NCBI GenBank assembly: GCA_905221605.1
Contig: CAJNDS010002771.1
Span: forward strand, 192,501 to 256,500
Length of the DNA: 64,000 bases
Source: Symbiodinium natans
Taxonomy: Eukaryota; Sar; Dinophyceae; Suessiales; Symbiodiniaceae
Reading direction: 5' to 3'
Below, piece by piece: positions 23,742-32,980 of the stretch (the first letter of the stretch is position 1; each line of letters opens with the position of its first letter). The notes under the pieces are model-generated. The model saw nothing but the letters and a program-made list of their open reading frames with translations, was not told the origin of the DNA and searched no databases. The position numbers and the translations under genes were made by a program.

Positions 23742-24780
23742 TTGGGGGCTGTTCTGGGAAATCATTCAAGAGGCTACGCAGCCGGGCCTGCTGGCCCGAG
23801 GCCTAGGAGTTTAAGCCTTGACCCTCCGAGGCGCCAAACCTCGCCGAGTGGTCCCGCAATCTCTCAGGCCGAAAAAGAAAAGGTGGCACTGGAGGCCAGG
23901 CAATTCTTGAGGAGCCAGGGCAACAAGCGCTATGGCAGTTTCCTTCAGGAGTTGAAGCGCCGTGGTGTCACTGTTACCACATCGGAAGCAGCTGAGCTTT
24001 ATCACCGAGTGGAGCCACTCGTGTTTGGTTCGGCTCATGCGCAGGTGGCGTCAGCGTATGGGGGAGCGTCTCCTCCTGTGCCACCCCCGACATCTGGCCC
24101 CGCTGCGGCCGAGAACGTTTCTAGGAGCCGTGGAAGTCGTTCGGAGTTGACTCGCGAAGCCGTCGAGGGAGCCGAAGATCCCGAGACCGGAGCCTCGCTC
24201 TCCGAGTTGAAGACCTCGTTTTTGAGCGCGATGGACCCAGATGTCGAGACGCTAGACGAGTACGAGGTCCGACTTAGTCAGGGAGTCGAGATGGCGCGAG
24301 CCGATTGCCGCGATGAGGCCCTTAGTTACGCCGAAGGCATGTTGGGTGAGGCTCAGTACAAGACCGCTTTTGCGCGCTTCCAAAAGTTTGCCACCGATGC
24401 GGCGTCCCAAGCCAAAGGGGCGGACGTTGTGCTTCGAGGCATTGGCGCCGGTATGTCGGGACTCTTGCAGAAGCCGGGAGCAGATCCTGTGGCGATCTAC
24501 TATCGTTACGATGGAGCTGTCCGCGCTTATAGGGAACTTGGAGGTACCGATCCGTCTGGCCGTGTACAAGCACGTCTGCAATCCTTGCATGAGAAGGCCG
24601 AGAATGCTCTTGATGCCCGGAGTTTACCTCCGAGTTCTGCTGGGTCTGTCCGATCCTCTCAGGACTGGTTGTGGGAGAATTGTGGTTTGGTGTCCCCATC
24701 TCGTTTTCGGCTGCCGGTGCTGCTCACCGAGGAAGAGACATGGGTCGCGTGCCCGAAAAGGATGTTGAACGGCTTTGAAG
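23742..24780 (+). CDS. gag: Gag N-terminal region
   Basis: Open frame directly after the 5' LTR. It reads a Pro/Ser-rich head, a conserved-looking helical block near 23871-24030 (EKVALEARQFLRSQG, then YGSFLQELKRRGV), a low-complexity linker, and an Ala-rich helical block from the ATG at 24231 (MDPDVETLDEYEVRLSQGVE). The start is uncertain: no ATG precedes the conserved block in this frame, so translation may begin at a non-ATG codon, or an ATG was lost. After about 24760 the frame becomes Arg/Pro-rich and the helical reading resumes in another frame (QHFDVASS onward, from about 24839), indicating a frameshift. This is inferred to be structural Gag from its position. Confidence 0.65.
23743..23760 (+). 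other. candidate primer-binding site
   Basis: TGGGGGCTGTTCTGGGAA begins 3 bp after the 5' LTR. PBS sequences normally start TGG, the complement of the tRNA CCA end, close to the LTR. The matching tRNA could not be identified by eye. Confidence 0.3.
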
Positions 24781-24838
24781 TTCAAAGCGGAGACAGCGTA
24801 CTCCCCCTTTGCAGCGGGCGAGACCTGTTCAGAGGGCC

Positions 24839-25558
24839 CAGCACTTCGACGTTGCCTCCTCCTCGAATCCCTCCGGTGGAAAGACCGCAGTGTTGGCCAT
24901 TCTTCAGGAGATGCGGAACCAGAGGGAGCAGGATGCACGAGACCGAGCAGCAGAACTTAAATCCCTGCGAAGCGAGAAGTAGGTGTTCACGTTCAATTTG
25001 AAGGATGACCTGCCCATCTTTGGGGATGGTGATACCGACCTGGATCGTCATTTGGAGTCCTTCCAGGACGTGTGCTTGGTCGTGAAGCCGAGTAGCGACC
25101 GGGAGCAGCTTCGCTTGTTCGCCCGAACCCTTAAAGGTACGTGCCGCCGCTGTTATGACACCGTCGTCAAGGAGGCGAAGAGCAACGGCGACTACGAAGC
25201 ACGACCGAATGTGGTGTATGATCGGGTAGTGGCGGCGCTGGATGCAAGTTTCCACGAGTCGGACGAGGCCAAGGCGATGAAGGCCCGAGCTAAGTATGAC
25301 GCGCTGGATAAGAAGTCCACTGCCTTCCAGGAGTTTCAGGTTTCCTGGCTCGAGGCCTTGACCGAGCTCAATGCTGCTGGGGTCTACAAATGCCAGAAGG
25401 ACCTGCTCTACGACTACCTGCACAAGATTGGGTCGTACCTCCGCGACGAGGTCTCGCGAGATCGGCGATTTTGGCCGTGGAAGCCAGCCCCTGGGATTCA
25501 ACAGGAGTTTCGAGGGGTGGAAAGCTGCAGTCTGAGGCCGCGCTCGTGGCGCGAATAA
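24839..25558 (+). CDS. gag: Gag capsid-like domain
   Basis: Continues Gag in a second frame. Before the TAG at 24980-24982 it reads a coil (AILQEMRNQREQDARDRAAE). After the stop it reads VFTFNLKDDLPIFGDGDTDL and a helical capsid block in which KKSTAFQEFQVSWLEAL and YKCQKDLLYDYLHKIG resemble the retrotransposon Gag family pattern (F...W..AL..L, then L...Y..KI). The capsid would form the virus-like particle. The frame degrades after about 25480. The TAG is either a lesion or an error. Confidence 0.7.
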
Positions 25559-25562
25559 GGCC

Positions 25563-26006
25563 TTGGAGGCGAGCCACAACACTGCCGAGGCGCGGGACTC
25601 GAGTCCTAAGATCAAGGACAAGCGCCAGCGAAAGAAGAAAGGTGGTGGTGATGGCACCGAGGCCGATACCTCGCAGGCGCAAGTGAGCTTGCCGAGCGGT
25701 GTAGGGGATGCCAAGTGCAAACATTGTGGTCACCCTGGCCACATGGCGTCCTTGTGCCCTCGCAAGGCCGCAGAGAAAAGGGGGGAGAGCGAGCAACTTC
25801 TTGCTGAGAGCCAAAGAAACGGCAACGTTTGCCAGCTCTGTGCCGCGGTGGGGATCAAGGATGGCGCTCACCGAGCCCGACACCATGGTTTCGCAGCTGC
25901 CGACCAGTACGCCTCTGGAGGTGGTGGCGGTGACAAGAATGGCAAGGGCAAGGGAAAGGGCAAAGGCTCGGATGGTAAGGCGGGCAAGGACCAGGACAAG
26001 GCCTGA
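25563..26006 (+). CDS. gag: Gag nucleocapsid with CCHC zinc knuckle
   Basis: Basic segment (KIKDKRQRKKKGG) followed by a perfect CX2CX4HX4C knuckle, CKHCGHPGHMASLC, at 25716-25757. The knuckle binds the element RNA in retroelements. A second Cys/His-containing stretch (CQLCAAVGIKDGAHRARHHG) follows, then a Gly/Lys-rich tail ending KDQDKA at a TGA (26004-26006). The stop sits in GCC-TGA-C, and shifting +1 there opens directly into the next domain (DKAKQPCRLF). Confidence 0.85.
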   Translation: MEASHNTAEARDSSPKIKDKRQRKKKGGGDGTEADTSQAQVSLPSGVGDAKCKHCGHPGHMASLCPRKAAEKRGESEQLLAESQRNGNVCQLCAAVGIKDGAHRARHHGFAAADQYASGGGGGDKNGKGKGKGKGSDGKAGKDQDKA

Positions 26007-26890
26007 CAAGGCCAAGCAGCCCTGCCGCTTGTTCGCCAGTGGGCGTTGTACTTACGGAGACAAGTGTAAGTTCGCTCACGTCAAGGGAGATGCAGCGCAT
26101 CAGCAACAGCAGCAGGAGCCATCCGGGGATAAGAGCAAGAAAGCCAAAGCGAAGGCTGCAAAGGCCAAAGCAGCTGCCGCTTCCGACGAGCGAGTTTACC
26201 CCTTGTTTGAGGTGCCAGTGGGATCAGCAGGAGACCCTGTGCCTCTTTACGATACCTCGCACCAGACTGTGGAGCCTGGCGCCAAGGGCTGGCGCCGTTG
26301 GCCGGGAAACATGAGTAAGCTCCCTGCAGACCGGAAGACTGTGGCTTCCGCGCCCACGCCTGGGTTCAACGCGCAAACTAAGGTTTCGTGCGGAGGCATT
26401 GACCTTGTTGCGCTGTTGGATACCGGAGCCACGTGTGGGTCGATAGCCGAGTGGTTGTTTGCGGAGATTTACGAGCGTGTGAGCATCGACGTTGCCTCAG
26501 GCAAGTACAAGTGGGGAGACCGCGATTGCCCAATTCGCGAGATTGGGGATTTCTCCAAGGATCCTCAGTCGATGATGGGTTTCCAGAAAGGGACGAGCAT
26601 CGAGACGCATTTTTTTCTCGTTGTTTTGCGGTTGGTGTTCACGCCAGTGGGCAAGGGATCGCCTCAGGTGGTGGCTGTCCGCCTCAAAGTGATGCCAGCA
26701 GATTCCGCAGGTTTTCCAGGGATTGTGTTGGGATTCCCGACGCTTGGTCCCAAAGGGCTCCAGTATCGTGTAGTTGAGTCCGGGCATCGTTTCGAGAAGC
26801 TCGGAGTCACACTGCCGAGACTAAAGCTCGAGCGCGAAACTTTTTTACTAGACGGTACAGAGTGTCGGTTTGAGGCCCCACCCACTCCGT
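26007..26890 (+). CDS. pol: CCCH zinc finger and retropepsin-like protease
   Basis: In the +1 frame relative to nucleocapsid. A CX7CX5CX3H finger (CRLFASGRCTYGDKCKFAH) spans 26023-26079; this class usually binds RNA. A Lys/Ala-rich linker follows. The protease active site LLDTGATCGSI has its catalytic Asp codon at 26419-26421, and the distal Ile-Val-Leu-Gly motif (GIVLGFPTLG) typical of retropepsins lies near 26722-26751. The enzyme would cleave the polyprotein as a dimer. The frame shifts within a C-rich run near 26877. Confidence 0.85.
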
Positions 26891-27954
26891 GCTATGTTAG
26901 ATGCCGAGGTCTACCTCGAGGCGGATCAGTCGGCCGTTGTGCCAGTCACGTGGATTGGTGCGCCAAATGGGGTGACGAAGGTCGTGCCTGTGGAAGGTGG
27001 GCCCGAAGTTGCCTATGGGCATTTTGACCCCGACATCTGCCGAGAGGGATCTGTGGTAGTGCACAACGATTCTCTCCTTCCGCAGCAGTGGGACGTTGGG
27101 GAGGTTGTTGCCGCTGGTCAAGCGGTGTTTAAGGATCCGTCTGGCGATGGGTCCAGGTGTAGCTTGTGTAAGCGAAAGCTGGCAGCGCATTCTGCGGCCC
27201 TCGCAGAGTTGCCCTCTCTGGGCGGAGCAATGGAGGAAGCGTGCCCTGAGTGTGGGCTGTTGCCTGATGCCGCCTATGGCTCGACCTCGCAAGCCAGAGC
27301 GAGGGACACAGTAGAGAGGTATGCCGAGCGCCTGCTCCGTGAGCAGGATTTTTCCGTCACAGCGTGCGTGGCGTTTCTCCGCGAGTTGCAGCTCGCGTGG
27401 GAGATGGAGCCGCAGTGCGCGCGGCCGGACCGTCGTCGACGGCGCAATGCGAGCGCTGAACGCCGACGAATGATCTTCGGAGCTTTCCGCTACGGAGGCA
27501 TGACCGGCGTGACGAACTTGACGCGTTTACGGCAGGGCACTGCCCGCTACCTGAACACCTTCCTGAAGCGAAGATGTGAGGGCGTTAGCGCCGAGAGTTG
27601 GAATGCTCTGCAGGTGTCCTTTAGCACAAGTATTGCAGTCCACCGGGACTCGCAGAACGTCAAGGGCACTCACAACTTCCTGTACTGCAGCGGCAAGTAC
27701 AAGGCGAGGTGTGGATTGAGTCTGCCTCCGCCTTGGCGGCGGATTGCCCGCGCCAAGCAGAACCGTCTTTGTGGAAGGACGAAGAGCATCCCGAGGGTCT
27801 TCCGGGCTTTAAGGTGAGCGCGAAGGACACGGTGCTTAAGTTTGATGGTCGGACAAGGCATGCAGTTCTGCCTTTCGAAGGGACCCGCATCTCGCTTGCG
27901 GCTTACACGGTGCATACGTTGGGTGAACCATGGACCATTGCCGCCGGTAGCTAA
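26870..27954 (+). CDS. 2OG-Fe(II) dioxygenase-like domain between protease and RT
   Basis: The first part (HPLRAMLDAEVYLEADQSAV, then VTWIG) follows the protease. Paired CxxC motifs at about 27158-27169 (CSLC) and 27242-27253 (CPEC) may bind zinc. The dioxygenase signature follows: HRD with His at 27641 and Asp at 27647, then GTHNFLYCSGKYKG and EVWIES, then FDGRTRHAVLPFEGTR with a distal His at 27859 and an Arg nine residues later at 27886. This HxD...H-x8-R pattern is the iron- and 2-oxoglutarate-binding set of the family, which includes TET/JBP and AlkB. One G appears missing from a G run near 27702, shifting the frame between the HxD and distal H parts. Substrate is unknown; oxidation of a modified base or thymine is an inference from TET/JBP. 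Confidence 0.65.
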
Positions 27955-28392
27955 GAGGCTTGGTTGCAGCACGCTTGCGCAAGAGGACCCGCGGCTTGCT
28001 ACGTGGAGCGTGTTCAGCCCCGCGACCGAGTCTGTCCTGATGAGAAGTCCGCCCCATAGGTTTGGTCCGAAGGTCGATGACATCCGAGTCCGCCTGACTT
28101 TCTGTGGTGTCACGGGCCAGTTGTTGGAGCGATGCTATGCGCCCCTTGAGTTCATGGAGTTTACTGAGCCGACTGACGCGTTGACCGTGTTCTTGCACGT
28201 GGACTTGGGGAAGGCGAGTGCATTGGCAGAGCTCCAGCTAGCAGAGGTAGGGTACGATTTGCAGGGCCAGAAGCGTGGACCGAATCGGGTCATGGAAGGT
28301 CGCCTGGTGGACCTCACGCGCGGTAGTTCTCCCGGGGATTGCAACCCCGAGTTCCATTATCGTCTCATTGAGAATGAGGAGCGAACAACGAG
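27955..28392 (+). CDS. linker region of pol, not recognised
   Basis: Open in one frame over 27842-28480, reading APLEFMEFTEPTDALTVFLH and VDLGKASALAELQLAEVGYD, then NPEFHYRLIENEE. The text looks protein-like and lies between the dioxygenase-like domain and the RT thumb, exactly where the RT fingers/palm would be expected. No RT motif A (D) or YxDD is present here. Confidence 0.5.
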
Positions 28393-28841
28393 GTGCCAAC
28401 GGAGAGCTACTACCAGGCCTATCGTGCTCATCTCGAGGCCAGCTATCCTGGAGCGCGGCCGTGTGTTCTGGAGCATATAGCTGAGCTGGTTGAGTTGTTC
28501 GATGTGTGCATTTGCATCGGGTTTTCCTTGGGGATTGACAAGCTGGTTTTGTTGAAGCCACAGGTTAAGTCCGTCCTTGGGAGAGATCGTTGGGCGTCAT
28601 GGGCGGTCGCCCGACCCAGCGAAGGTCGAGACCCTTGCACAGTGGGGAGAGATCAAGAATCTGAAGCAGCTGCAGGAGTTTTTGGGAACTGCCAACTACA
28701 GCCGGGATCAGATTGGCCCGAAATTCGCGGTGGCCATGGATCCGCTGAGGAGGTACCTCAGGGAGGGTGATGCTGGTTTTCCCCTCACACCTCGAGGCTT
28801 GGAGGGCATCGACCGGCTGAAGAAAGGCCACGTGTCTTTCC
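28393..28841 (+). CDS. pol: reverse transcriptase thumb/connection (Ty3-like), palm absent
   Basis: Reads LEHIAELVELFDVCICIGFS, then GIDKLVLLKPQVK, then after a one-base shift LGEIVGRHGRSPDPAKVETL and NLKQLQEFLGTANYSRDQIG. This matches the Ty3/gypsy stretch after the catalytic YxDD box (HL..V...L, then K...F.....FLG..V...G..PDP.KV, then FLG..NY.R). The catalytic palm that should precede it is not here; a matching palm lies about 4 kb downstream after integrase. A second frameshift occurs near 28840 before RNase H. Confidence 0.75.
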
Positions 28842-29270
28842 GTGCCCGATGAGCACGCGGCAGCTTCAGGATCTCGCCCCTATGAGCAGCTAGCGGATTG
28901 TTGCAAGGCTGGCTTGGGGGGAGCGCGCCTGCAGATGAGCGCCGACCTCAAGAGGTGGATGCCGTTGGCCTATCGTGCGGAAAGCTTGACGCCGGCGCAG
29001 ACCTTGTGGCACCCGTTCAGGCAGGAGCAGCATGCGCAGCTGCGATGCCGGCGGAAATTCCGAGCGCTGTTTGGGTCGATCCCCGTGGTGATGTACACAG
29101 ACCACGCGAACATCGTGCGCCTGCAGGATAAGCCCCTCGACCAGGTTGATCCTGTCAGTTTCCGGACTTGCTCTGAGCTGACCGCCGACGGGAGCGAGAT
29201 CCGGAACCTCTCAGGCCGAAGCATGCGTTTGGCCGATAGGCTGAGCAGGTTGTTCGACACGACCTCTGTG
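28842..29270 (+). CDS. pol: RNase H domain (Ty3-like)
   Basis: Reads YEQLADCCKAGLGGARLQ (first catalytic Asp and the glycine turn), then RAESLTPAQTLWHPFRQEQH (second acidic position), then VVMYTDHANIVRL (third Asp), and ends with RLADRLSRLF, equivalent to the VADALSR end of gypsy RNase H. It degrades RNA in RNA-DNA hybrids during reverse transcription. The frame is open through 30164, so RNase H is fused to the next domain. Confidence 0.82.
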
Positions 29271-30162
29271 CCCCAAGAGCAGGAGAAGAAGATGCTGGAA
29301 CGGCTGGAGGAGCGAACGCGCGAGTTGGCTACCGCCCACGCGCGGCTCAAGGACCCGGATTGCGATGATTTCCTTGAGTTTCCGGAGCCGGACCCTTCTC
29401 CCAAAGCGGCGTCCAAGGAGGAAGCTGCTCGCGGCGAGGCGCTTGTTGCTGACGCAGTACAAGCGACCACGGAAGCCGCGAGCCCTCCGAAGGACCGGGT
29501 CGTGTACCCAGCAGTGCTGTATGCCCCGGCCTACCAGGCCGAGCCAGATTTGCAGACGCAGTGTGATCTGGTTGAGGAGGGCTTGCGCGCTGCTGGGGTC
29601 GAGTCAACCGTTGTGCCTAGCGCCACGTCGTTTGCCGATGACGACAACGTGGGCTATTGGATTGATGCTCGAGCCAGACAGATGTCCGAGACGGTTAGAC
29701 GACTCCGAAAGCAGATCCTCACTGGGGTTATGACCATGATCCGTGAGGTATGCCGAAGAAAGCCGAGATTGTTGGTCGGAGCACACCAAGGCGCGCTCAT
29801 CGTCCTGATGTGTTCTCTGCCGTTTGTGGTTGAGGCAGCTCTAAGGCAACGTGTGTCGACGGAGTCCGAGCTGATCGAAGCTCGCAACACCTGGGGTGCG
29901 ATAGAAGGGTTCGTGTCCATTGAGCCGTTCTCCCAGGCACAGTATCTCGACTGCAACGTGTTGGGTCAGGCAGTGCCGGAAGCTTTTGCGCCACAGCGCA
30001 AGTTGCGACCGAGTGTTTTGGTTGCACCGGCATCGGCCCATAAGAAGACCGTCGCGTTTTGGGATGGACTTACTGAGCATTTGGGGTTGAACCGAGTGCT
30101 CTCACTCGCGGAAGCCATTCCCTTCAAGGAGGCTCTAGCCTCCGCTTACCCTAAGAGACTTT
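29271..30162 (+). CDS. unrecognised domain between RNase H and integrase
   Basis: In frame with RNase H. A charged coil (KKMLERLEERTRELATAH) is followed by an acidic/Ala linker, then a folded-looking domain from about 29490: VLYAPAYQAEPDLQTQCDLV, a predicted strand-helix pattern, and PRLLVGAHQGALIVL. The last segment resembles the nucleophile elbow of alpha/beta hydrolases (GxSxG), but the usual Ser position is His. A later SVLVAPASAHKKTVAFWDGL could be another strand-turn. It may be a hydrolase-like, possibly inactive, domain. The frame ends with TGA at 30162-30164 and the next domain continues in the +1 frame. Confidence 0.45.
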
Positions 30163-30321
30163 GAGGCCGAGGGGGTTGCGTGTTGCGTTGTATGTGGGAA
30201 GAAAGCGCAGCTGCGTCGCTGTGGGCTTTGCGGAGGTCCCCTCCATCTCACATGTGCAAAAAATGGAGCCGTTGTGAGTGACGACGAGCCTTCAGGTGGA
30301 GCGCTTAGGTGTGGGCCTTGT
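30163..30321 (+). CDS. PHD-type (C4HC3) zinc finger upstream of integrase
   Basis: Reading in the integrase frame from 30163 gives CVVCGKKAQLRRCGLCGGPL, then HLTC, then an 18-residue gap and CGPC at 30310-30321. The ligand spacing C-x2-C-x8-C-x2-C-x4-H-x2-C-x18-C-x2-C fits a PHD finger, with the first long loop slightly short. PHD fingers commonly read histone tails, so a role in directing integration to chromatin is possible but unproven. The finger lies upstream of the first in-frame GTG at 30274, so it is part of the polyprotein and would be missed if the ORF were started there. Confidence 0.6.
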
Positions 30322-32200
30322 GATGCTCTCGCTGCGGAAGCGCCGAAGCCGAAAGAGCCGTCCGTTGCTGAAGCAACGCATAGCATGGAGCGTCCGATCG
30401 ATTCTGAAGAAGTGGAAGGCGATCTCGATGAGGATGACACTTGGGGTCAAAGGCTTAAGGGCTCGTCCAAGGAGCTTGAGTTCAGGCGGGTCGTAGGGTA
30501 CGAACGCCCCTTCCTCCTGCAAGGACTGTTTAGCAGGGCAGGTGATTGTTCTGAGCGCGCCCGAGCGATCAGGAAGAATTGGGCCGAAGTTGAAGCCGAT
30601 GCTCCAGGGGACAAAGTCATCCCACCTCCCTTTGAAGGTGATCGCACTGCTCAGAGGTTGCTCCAGGACCAGGAGAGTGATGCTGAAACTTGGGAGTTGC
30701 TGAACTATTTGAGGTACAAAGCTGGGAAGAAGCGAGCAGAGAAGATAGGAGCCAAAGATGAACTCCGGCTAAGATCGGCCGCGGCGAAACATTCTCTGAA
30801 TGACCATGGCCTTCTTTGCCGTCGGATCCATCTTCCTTTGTCTGTGGCGGAAGTGCCCGTCCTTCCTTCGGTGGGGGGGTGGAAGCAGTGGGCGTTTTCT
30901 CGTTTTCTTGCTTCACCATTGTCCGGGCACCTTAATGCCGCCAAGACATTTGATAAGCTTCGCCGGTGCTTCGTTTGGGACCGCATGCTCCCAGATTGCG
31001 AGTACTGGACCCAGTCTTGTCCCCGATGCGCGACGCATCGTCGTTCTGGCATGCCTCTCCCTGCTGATCCCAAGTTGGAACAACATACGCTGGGACCGTG
31101 GATGGATGTCTACGTAGACTTCGTAGGTCCTTATGCTGAGAGCGTTGATGGCTACAAGTACGCGTGCACATACACCTGCAAGCTGCTTCGAGTCCCAATC
31201 ATCGAGCCTGTTAGGTCGTTGAAGCGCGGGGACGCGATGCAGGGTGTGCTGACTTGCATGCTGCGCTCCTTGGCTGTTCCAGCTACGTGGCGGCATGACC
31301 TAGGCCCCGAGTTTTCCAACGCCTTGTTCGAGGAGATGTCGGTGCTACTGGGTATTCAAGAACGCACTCCGCCGGCTCAAAGGCCGATGTCTGTGGGTAT
31401 GGGTGAAACGGTGCATCGTACTACGAACGTGCTGGTGAGCTTGCTGCTTGACGACGTTCACAAGACATGCACCCGGGAGTGGTCTCGGGTCTTACCCCTT
31501 GTCCACTACATCATGATGTGCACTCCAATCCTTGAGTCGAGCCTCGTCCCCAGGGATTTGGACAGCGCTTGGTCGCTGCGTGATCATGCAGAGCGGGAGC
31601 TGACCCCTTTTCGTGCTCCTTGCCGTCTCCCAGTGGACGAGGCGCAGGAGGTTTTCAAGAGATTCAAGGCCTTGGAGACATCTGTTGCGCGCTACTTGGC
31701 TATGACTGAAGAGAAACGGGCCGAACTATATGATCGTGGCCATGTGCGACGTGATTGGGTGATTGGAGAACAGGTGTGGAGGCACCCCGCCATGCGTCTT
31801 GGTGGCAAGTTCCAGCCTCGCAGCGTGGGCCCATACGAACTCCGTGCAGTTCAAGGGCAGCGAGCCACGCTCCGCAGCGAGGATGGGACGCTGATCTCCA
31901 ACATCCCTTTGGCGGAGTTGGTGCGAGTTCCAGCTCGTGTTTTCGTCGATGACACCGACCTTGAGCGGCGATCAGTTGGTCAGGTTGTGGGTGGGCAGAG
32001 CCCTGCTCCCCTGCCTGGGCCTAAAGGCAAGTTTGGTGCCATGATCGCAGGAGCCCTGGTGCTGTACCAACCAGATGCCTCTAAGAAGGAGCTTGTGGTT
32101 GGCAAAGTGCTCCAGAATCTTCGAGACTCGAAAGCAGTTGTGCTGCAGCCCTATGCTGGCGTGTGGGGTAGCGCCCGAGTTCGTTGGAGCCCAGCCCGGG
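30322..32200 (+). CDS. pol: integrase with DD35E core, GPY/F module and small C-terminal domain
   Basis: Uninterrupted frame (open from 30139 to 32286). The zinc-binding region is partly kept: GHLNAAKTFDKLRRCFVW and SCPRC give one His and CxxC, but the first His is not evident. The catalytic core has Asp at 31117 (DVYVDFVGPY), Asp at 31297 (RHDLGPEF) and Glu at 31405 (GMGETVHR), spacing D-59-D-35-E as in retroviral-type integrases. A GPY/F module follows (RSVGPYELRAV near 31822), then a small beta-rich segment (KELVVGKVLQNLRDSKAVVL). It inserts the cDNA into the genome. This is the best preserved part of the element. Confidence 0.92.
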
Positions 32201-32789
32201 AGAGAGCAACTGGGGTAGTCCCGCGTTTCGTGTGTACAGTGGTCAAAACAAGAAAGCTAGAATGGTCATTGACTACCGTCGAGTGAACCAGGTCACAGTG
32301 AGAGCAACCTTTGTGATGCCGGACTCAACGTCCGTGAAGCGAGCCTCGGCGGGCAAACGGTGGTATTCCACCGGTGATGGGGTTTCAGGGTTTAATCAGA
32401 TTGAGAACTCCCTGTTTGCGCAAAAGGTGTTGGCTGTAGTGAGCTTGAGTGGCAAGCGCCTTCCCCGTTCCCCTGGATTTGGACCCACCAATGGCCCGGA
32501 GGATGTTTCTCGTTTCGGCTTTAGGACATTCCGTCGCAAGCTGTTCCGCACTTGGTTCCTCTTCATTGACGATGTTCTAGTAGCTACTGGAACCGGGGAT
32601 TTCCCGAGTGAAGTGTCGGAAGATGAGCTGAGCCGAGCCTTGAAGGCTATGAGTGACCGTGGACGCTCCACGGAGCCTGAACAACCTGAAACTGCGCCCG
32701 CTGTGCCTGAGGTTGTTACAAAGAGCAAAACCGGCTCTATGGCCGCGATCCGGGCTCCGTTGTCCAGGACAGTGTTTGCACGTATGTAG
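32184..32789 (+). CDS. pol: reverse transcriptase fingers/palm, displaced after integrase
   Basis: Begins one frame away from integrase. Reads SNWGSPAFRVYSGQ, ARMVIDYRRVNQ (RT motif 1-2), RWYSTGDGVSGFNQIE with the motif-A catalytic Asp at 32376-32378, GFGPTNGPEDVSRFGF (motif B region) and WFLFIDDVLVATG, whose FIDD (32562-32573) corresponds to the YxDD catalytic box. The domain stops here; the thumb and RNase H that should follow are about 4 kb upstream. A Pro/Glu-rich tail ends RAPLSRTVFARM with TAG at 32787-32789. Either the element has a split or permuted RT, or a rearrangement created this order. Confidence 0.85.
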   Translation: MEPSPGESNWGSPAFRVYSGQNKKARMVIDYRRVNQVTVRATFVMPDSTSVKRASAGKRWYSTGDGVSGFNQIENSLFAQKVLAVVSLSGKRLPRSPGFGPTNGPEDVSRFGFRTFRRKLFRTWFLFIDDVLVATGTGDFPSEVSEDELSRALKAMSDRGRSTEPEQPETAPAVPEVVTKSKTGSMAAIRAPLSRTVFARM

Positions 32790-32980
32790 AGTGTAGTGAG
32801 CAGTGCGTGAGTTGTTTTGAGCTTCAGCCCACATGTTTGCACTCTGGTTACGACCTGTCCCGATATGTCACTGATGAGGAAGGCCTTGTAGGCGAAGGTT
32901 TACAGCAGGAATCCCATTCCCCGACGCCCTGGCTCCAGTGTAGCATAGAGCTGTGGTGCAGCGGTTCGAGCTGTACTACG

